Origin: an uncultured Kiritimatiellota bacterium
Lineage (GTDB): Bacteria > Verrucomicrobiota > Kiritimatiellia > RFP12 > UBA1067
DNA: 37,713 bases
Reading direction: 5' to 3'
Assembly: GCA_934643865.1 (NCBI GenBank)
Contig: CAKUCX010000030.1
Coordinates: 1 to 37,713 of the forward strand
Positions 33,301 to 37,713 of this stretch are shown one piece after another (position 1 is the first letter of the stretch; the number at the start of each line of letters is the position of its first letter). The position numbers and the translations under genes are program-made. Under the pieces are notes generated by a model, which worked only from the letters and a program-made list of their open reading frames with translations, was not told the origin of the DNA and made no database searches.

Positions 33301-36300
33301 CGGTCTACTACTACTGGGTCCAGGCGTTCAACGCGCTGGGGCTGGGTTCGCGCAGCATCTTGGCCGAAAACACATGGCCGGTCCCGCTTGCCGTCACGAC
33401 GACGGAACTCCCCAAGGCGATGGAGAAGGTCGACTACGCGGCGCAGCTGGAGGCGACGGGCGGCATGTCGCCGTATGCGTGGCGTACGGCGAACGGATAC
33501 GTTTCAGTGCGGGAGGGCGGCACCTATGTGGAAGCCGGCACGGCGCAGGGGTGGCATGCGGACGACGCCTGCTGGACGCTTGAGCTGCCGTTCGACTTTC
33601 CGTTCTACGGGAACACGTACCGCACGGCCTACGTCAACAGCAACGGCACCATCTCGTTTGACGGGCTATTCGACAGATTCCGCTACAGCCTTCAGGACTT
33701 CACCAACCATGTGATGGTGGCGGCGATGTGGGCCGATCTCATGACATCGGGCACGGGCGACATCTTTGTCTCCGAGCGCGCGGATGCCGTTACAATTCGC
33801 TGGGCGTGCCGCTATCTGGATGACGGCGAAGGCGAAGATGGAAACGCGGTTGCCGTCTCCGCGACGCTTGCGGCGGATGGGACGATTCGCCTGGCGTATG
33901 GCGAGGGCAATGCGTATGGCGGCTTTGTCGGCGTATCGGCCGGCGACGGCGCGCGCTACTTGTCGCTGGGCGACGAGCTGGACCTCAACGCGGCTTCGGA
34001 CCTCGTTCTCATGAACGGCGGAATCGGCAACGGTCTCACCTTGACTGAGGGAGGTCTGATCGTCGGCACGCCGACGACGGCGGGGACGAACGCAGTTGCC
34101 GTGACCGTCACGGACGCGGCGGGCGAGACGGCGGAGCGCATGCTCACGCTCGTCGTGGACGAGAACCCCAACCGCCGGCCGGTCGTCGAGTCCGTCCGGC
34201 CCGCGACGAACGTCAACGTGAAGGTCGGCACGTCGGCGACGTTCGCCGTGACGGCGCACGATCCCGAAGGCGAACCGTTGTCGTATGCGTGGCTTCTCGA
34301 CGGCGAAGAGGTCGAATGTTCGGCGGCGCAGTTCACGTTTGCGGCGACGGCTGACACGGCGGGCGCGCATACGCTGGAGTGTGTCGTGTCGGACGGCTTC
34401 TGGACGGACGAGGTGCGGCAGACGTGGACTTTCCGCGTCGTGCGCGACTGGTACGTGGACGCGGCGGCGGAAGAGGACGCGGGCGATGGCACGTCCGCCG
34501 ATTCGGCGCTGCCGGGCATCGACTGGGCCCTTGAAATGGCACTGGAGGGCGACACGATCCATGTCGCGCCCGGCGTCTACCAGAACGACTACATGGATGT
34601 CGGCTTTCCGGTTTCGATTGTTGCGACGGAAGGCCCACGTCGTACGTTCCTGCGCGGAGGAAGGTTCTACGGCCCGGACGAATGGCGACCCGGCCGTGAC
34701 GTCCGGCAGCCGTCCCTGGACGGCTTCACGCTGGTGGGTGACGTTGACGTTGGTTCCGTCACGCTGCGCAACTGCGTGATCACCTCCGAGGGCCGCCCAC
34801 CGTGCCCGTACCTGTTCGCCTGCCGCCTGTTCGACTGCGTCGTGACGGAGGTTGTGTGCGACGAGACGATTCTCGGGCAGTGCGAACTGACGCGTTGCAC
34901 GGTCGCGGGGAACACGGTCGGCGAATACGGCGCGGTCGGGGAGGATTGCTCTGTCTCCGACAGCATCGTGTGGGGCAACGTGACGCTGGACGGCGAGGTG
35001 GCCAACTATGACACCGAGACGTACTGGGACTGGGACGGCGAGGAGGAGGTCGAGTTCGGTTACGTGCAGTTCGCGCATTCCTGCACTTGGCCGATGCCGG
35101 TTGACGGCGACGGGGCGGGCATCGTTACGAATGATCCGCGTCTCGTGGACGCCGTGAACGGCGATGTGCGCGTGCGTGCCGGCTCGCCGTGTCTCGACGC
35201 GGACGGCGTGCAGACGATGGGGGTCGTTCTCGGCGCGCCGGTTGAGGGGCATGTCCTCTCCGTGCGGATCGAGGGGAACGGCGCCGTCTCGCCACTGACC
35301 GCCATTGTGCCGACGGGCGGCACGGCGACGTTCGCGGTGGCGGATGGGGCGCGCCCGTTTCTCGGTTTCACGACGAACGGCGTGTTCGCGACGGGCGACG
35401 CGACGCTCGTCTGGCCGGGCGTGGCGGCGGACGGCCTCGTGACGGCGGCGTTCTCCAACTTCACGTTCCATGTCGACGCGGCGACGGGCAATGACGCGGC
35501 CGACGGCCTGTCGTGGGAGACGCCCAAGGCGTCCATTCAGTCCGCCATCGACGCGGCGCGGCGGGGCGAGACAATCCGCGTGAAGCCAGGGCGGTACGGG
35601 CCGATCACGACGGAAGATCGTGCGACGTCCCTGCGCATCGCCTCCGTCGGCGGCAAGTCCGTGACCGTCATCGACGGCGACGGCACGAACCGCTGCGCCG
35701 CTCTGCGCAGCCCTGCGTACAGTTGGGCTTTCGACGCGACGCTGTCCGGGTTCACGGTCACGAACGGCTATGCATATTCGGGCGGTGGTGGCGTCTGGGG
35801 CGGTACGGTCGAGGACTGCGACGTGGTCGGCAACGTCGCGCGCGGTTGGGGCGGCGGAATCGAGGATTCCCGGGCCATCCGCTGCCGGATCCTCGGCAAT
35901 GCGGCGACGCAGGACGGAAGCAGCAACACGCCCGCAGGTGGCGGCGCGGCACACAACAGCACGCTGTTCAACTGCCTGGTGGCCGGCAATGTCGCTTCGG
36001 CGGCGGAGCGCAGCGCTTTGGGCGGGGGCACTTCCTATTCGATCCTCTACAACTGCACGGTCGTGGACAATGCGGCGGAAAGCGAGGTATCCGCCTCCGG
36101 CGGCGGCGTTCAGGGGGGAAGCCTCTACAACACGGTCGTGTACGGCAACACGGTTGCGACTGGGGTGACGGCGCGCGTGGCACAGGACGTCGCGGGCCTG
36201 GGTAGCTGGGCACAATACAACAGCCTGGTGGGGGCGGACCCCGGCTTCGCGGACGCGGCAAACGGCGACTACCGCCTGACAGCGACCTCGCCATGCATCG

Positions 36301-37637
36301 ACGCGGGCAGCAACAGCCATGTGAAGAAGGACGACCTTGATCTGGACGGCAACGCGCGCATCCAGCACTACACGGTCGACATCGGCTGCTACGAGTACGC
36401 GCTGGCGACGCCGGTGCGCGACGCGGCGGCGGACTTTGCCGCGCAGATGGCGGGAACATGCCACGGCATCTTTGTGGGGGTGGGGGAGTACACCTACACA
36501 AGCAGCCTCTTCGGGTGCGTGCCGGACGCGACGAACATGCAGGCGCGCTGCATCGCGAAGGGCTATTGGCACAGGACGAACACCGTCGCGTTCCTAGACG
36601 CGGCGGCGACGAAGGCCGCCGTACGGGCGAAGCTTGCCGCGCTCGCCGTCCAGGCCGCCCCGGGCGACACGGTCCTCTACTACCAGTCCAGCCACGGCGG
36701 CAACCACATGGTGAACGGGGAGATGACAAAGGACACGTACATCTGCCTCCATGACGCGGAGTACGAGGATGACGAGATGGCGGCAGACCTGATGCGGTTC
36801 GCGGCGGGCGTGAAGGTGGTGATCGTGCTGGACACATGCCATTCCGCCGGGATGTTCAAGGCCGTCGGCGCGCGGCGCGCGCCCGCCGGTTCCTTCGCGC
36901 AGCGCGTCCACGCGCTCATGGCTGCGCGGGCGGCCGGGCGCAAGGGGGCAAAGGCGGGCATCACGGCGGACGACATCGGCTGGATCGCCGCAGCGGACTA
37001 CAACCAGTATTCGTGGGATACGGCGACGGGCGGCGCGTTCACGCTCGCCCTGCTGGACGGCTGGAGGACGGGCGAGGCCGACGTTGACGGCGACGGGCGG
37101 CTCAACTTCCACGAGTTGTGGCGTTATGCGAAGGGCATCGCGACGGGCTATTCGGGGATGGACGCGACCGACGCCCAGTGCCTGAACGAGGCGGTCCTGC
37201 TGAGCCGCTTCGCCGGCATCCCCGATGCCGCAGGCGCGGTGACCACGACGACGCCCGTGCCGGTGCCGCACGTCTGGCTTGACGCCTACCCCGAACTGCT
37301 CGCGGCCTCCGGCGGCGACTATGAGGCCCTAGCCAACGCCCCGTCGCCGGGGGCGGCGGGTGCGGGCAAGCGCTGGGCGGACGGCACGCCCTGCCGTGTC
37401 TGGCAGGACTTCGTGGCGGGGACTGCCCCGACGGACGACGCGCTCTTCACCGCGACGATCCGCCTGGAGGGCGCGACGCCCGTCGTCGGGTGGTGGCCCG
37501 ACACGCCGGCTCTGCGCGCGACGCGCGTCTACCGCACGTTCGGCAAGAAGGCGCTGGGGGATGCCGAGTGGGTCGACGTCTCGGGCGGGAATCCGTCGGA
37601 ATACCGCTTCTTCAAGGTGACGGTGGACCTGCCCTGA
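30372..37637 (+). CDS. giant surface/secreted protein, C-terminal part: beta-helix modules, FN3/Ig, caspase-fold domain, shared C-terminal module
   Basis: 2421 residues counted from a TTG at 30372, which lacks a ribosome-binding site and is probably not a true start; the frame is open from 30360. Module 1 continues (RGFTLRNGNANGS). Modules begin at FFVDAANGNDGNDG (about 317), WYVDAEYGDDANDG (623), WYVDAAAEEDAGDG (1359) and FHVDAATGNDAADG (1698). Each is a right-handed beta-helix ending in 'NDPQFVDA...SPCL.AG'-type motifs. An FN3 unit (916) and putative Ig/cadherin-like region lie between. A caspase (C14) fold follows from about 2027: CHGIFVGVGEYTYTSSLFGC, YYQSSHGGNHM (His2108) and VIVLDTCHSAGMF (Cys2156). 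The last 100 residues (CRVWQDFVAGTAPTDD to YRFFKVTVDLP) match the metalloprotease C-terminus. It is predicted extracellular with possible cysteine-protease activity. Confidence 0.8.
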   Translation: MRGFTLRNGNANGSAVTVSRKYGGGVCFGTLEDCHIYGNTAYTYQYSDSFGGGAYAANLRNCIIGGNWGYYGGGVHLPRLASGAFVVEECVFTRNRGSTGSAIFVGNGTGESPSVCKCLIDGNWATSWIAVYDAKRDNSFLLNKCTVIGNSSLPYNSAGVGYASAIDSIIWDNRTRVDVVGNHTSAIMTNCCTTPLPSGAGNISDNPQFVDAEHRVYQLMPDSPCIGAASNGSDMGASVVAPTSGFVIGTDTDGYGLILEPGTVVEDGGNVAFTAAEIGREFLHFKTNGVFATSDRVLELSNIHSDILVTAVFARREFFVDAANGNDGNDGLSWATARRSITSAINDTMDYDIITVMNGVYSPITPGTKKIKIQSVNGAAETVIDGGAERICINCNENGLGITNTLVVGFTLRNGYAPYAAGGAHGAILRDCVISHNQSDDSAGGTSWSRLENCVVTCNKGSSSGGSYAGSAERSTFCGNVATMNRAYGGVSGTVLFDCIVYGNEPRLGDDNENPLLVDAWNGDARLRVGSPCIVNGIQVRGAYVGAPVEGVSVSVGVQGTGTVSNETILVLSGSDATIEAVETARPFLYWIINGEQVEDRIYTLTNVTTDVRAIAVFGTYDWYVDAEYGDDANDGSDWDTAKRTLQAAVAAAVDDEVIYVEAGTYGPISTDSKRIRIESVNGAEMTFIDGGGTNRCATLATISTQTNSTLVGFTLLNGHAQEYGGGSYGGTLDCCVISNCVSGKNVSYAYGGGAYGGALNNCLVAFNSAMASYGARGGGTYGAWLRSCTIARNKAKGTSGWAQSGGVYGNGLSAYNTIIWSNEVVSSGTESCPNTNYQILYRCCADSTANNRHDGTITNDPQFVDADVGNFRLKAGSPCLNAGNDAYVQGETDLDWRDRIQNGRVDMGCYEGAAYGAPPGAVTGLHAVRGVLTWEPLPDAEGYMIYRSTRRAASSATYIGTSDVNAYTDETAEEGTVYYYWVQAFNALGLGSRSILAENTWPVPLAVTTTELPKAMEKVDYAAQLEATGGMSPYAWRTANGYVSVREGGTYVEAGTAQGWHADDACWTLELPFDFPFYGNTYRTAYVNSNGTISFDGLFDRFRYSLQDFTNHVMVAAMWADLMTSGTGDIFVSERADAVTIRWACRYLDDGEGEDGNAVAVSATLAADGTIRLAYGEGNAYGGFVGVSAGDGARYLSLGDELDLNAASDLVLMNGGIGNGLTLTEGGLIVGTPTTAGTNAVAVTVTDAAGETAERMLTLVVDENPNRRPVVESVRPATNVNVKVGTSATFAVTAHDPEGEPLSYAWLLDGEEVECSAAQFTFAATADTAGAHTLECVVSDGFWTDEVRQTWTFRVVRDWYVDAAAEEDAGDGTSADSALPGIDWALEMALEGDTIHVAPGVYQNDYMDVGFPVSIVATEGPRRTFLRGGRFYGPDEWRPGRDVRQPSLDGFTLVGDVDVGSVTLRNCVITSEGRPPCPYLFACRLFDCVVTEVVCDETILGQCELTRCTVAGNTVGEYGAVGEDCSVSDSIVWGNVTLDGEVANYDTETYWDWDGEEEVEFGYVQFAHSCTWPMPVDGDGAGIVTNDPRLVDAVNGDVRVRAGSPCLDADGVQTMGVVLGAPVEGHVLSVRIEGNGAVSPLTAIVPTGGTATFAVADGARPFLGFTTNGVFATGDATLVWPGVAADGLVTAAFSNFTFHVDAATGNDAADGLSWETPKASIQSAIDAARRGETIRVKPGRYGPITTEDRATSLRIASVGGKSVTVIDGDGTNRCAALRSPAYSWAFDATLSGFTVTNGYAYSGGGGVWGGTVEDCDVVGNVARGWGGGIEDSRAIRCRILGNAATQDGSSNTPAGGGAAHNSTLFNCLVAGNVASAAERSALGGGTSYSILYNCTVVDNAAESEVSASGGGVQGGSLYNTVVYGNTVATGVTARVAQDVAGLGSWAQYNSLVGADPGFADAANGDYRLTATSPCIDAGSNSHVKKDDLDLDGNARIQHYTVDIGCYEYALATPVRDAAADFAAQMAGTCHGIFVGVGEYTYTSSLFGCVPDATNMQARCIAKGYWHRTNTVAFLDAAATKAAVRAKLAALAVQAAPGDTVLYYQSSHGGNHMVNGEMTKDTYICLHDAEYEDDEMAADLMRFAAGVKVVIVLDTCHSAGMFKAVGARRAPAGSFAQRVHALMAARAAGRKGAKAGITADDIGWIAAADYNQYSWDTATGGAFTLALLDGWRTGEADVDGDGRLNFHELWRYAKGIATGYSGMDATDAQCLNEAVLLSRFAGIPDAAGAVTTTTPVPVPHVWLDAYPELLAASGGDYEALANAPSPGAAGAGKRWADGTPCRVWQDFVAGTAPTDDALFTATIRLEGATPVVGWWPDTPALRATRVYRTFGKKALGDAEWVDVSGGNPSEYRFFKVTVDLP

Positions 37638-37656
37638 CCGGTGACTTGTCAGAGTA

Positions 37657-37697
37657 AATGCGACTAAAACTGTGCCTTGACGGCACATGGTCGCATT
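37657..37697 (+). terminator. nested stem-loop after the giant gene
   Basis: AATGCGAC (37657-37664) pairs with GTCGCATT (37690-37697), and inside it TGTGCC (37671-37676) pairs with GGCACA (37682-37687). The stem is followed by gagttgtt rather than a clean U-run, so termination is likely but not certain. It begins 20 bp after the stop codon. Confidence 0.5.
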
Positions 37698-37713
37698 GAG
37701 TTGTTCCGAATGT

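Overview
The window is GC-rich, densely coded chromosomal DNA from a Gram-negative-type bacterium. It is most consistent with the PVC superphylum, closest in style to Kiritimatiellota/Lentisphaerota. That placement is an inference from protein style: BspA-type leucine-rich surface proteins, a clan-A glycoside hydrolase, GH97, Tat-exported TIM-barrel proteins, and giant beta-helix proteins built from 'VDA..G.D..DG' modules and ending in RFFKV. No rRNA, tRNA or CRISPR array was seen.

Layout. Positions 1-3529 (minus strand) hold the N-terminus of a BspA-like LRR protein and a large secreted glycoside hydrolase. A short divergent region with two apparently leaderless promoters separates the hydrolase from a biotin-dependent carboxyltransferase (3636-5474). 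Next comes a 430-bp AT-rich inverted/octamer repeat block, an NfeD plus SPFH membrane pair, and GTP-type PEP carboxykinase (7490-9442) with a clear terminator. The carboxyltransferase and PEPCK are both C3/C4 node enzymes (oxaloacetate, pyruvate, PEP). From 9765 to 19782 a co-directional block runs: Gfo/Idh/MocA oxidoreductase, GH97, Tat-lipoprotein TIM barrel, EF-hand membrane protein, hexose-6-phosphate mutarotase, methyltransferase, phytase-like protein and FMN reductase. Several of these overlap by 1-4 bp. This looks like carbohydrate processing plus accessory functions.

From 19875 onward the window is accessory. A secreted zinc metalloprotease carries an embedded thioredoxin-like CGWC domain (minus strand), and a 37-bp palindrome covers its ribosome-binding site. 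A VapBC-like AbrB/PIN toxin-antitoxin pair with operator palindromes follows. Then comes about 1.6 kb of gene debris: a broken gene end, an IS30-type transposase remnant, short repeats, and a strongly structured, probably non-coding RNA with its own promoter and terminator. The last 12 kb encode a secreted DUF2135-like protein and a giant surface or secreted protein. The giant protein combines an HEXXH motif, five beta-helix modules, FN3/Ig-like domains and a C-terminal caspase-fold (C14) domain. It is interrupted by one in-frame TAG at 30357. Its 5' part is visibly AT-richer than the 3' part and the host genes, suggesting a mosaic origin.

The most interesting threads are: (i) the zincin/beta-helix/caspase giant and its amber codon; (ii) a C-terminal module shared by the giant and the metalloprotease, which could be a sorting signal; (iii) the unidentified structured RNA; and (iv) the octamer inverted repeat at 5.5-5.9 kb. 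All functions are read from sequence motifs by eye; no searches were run.
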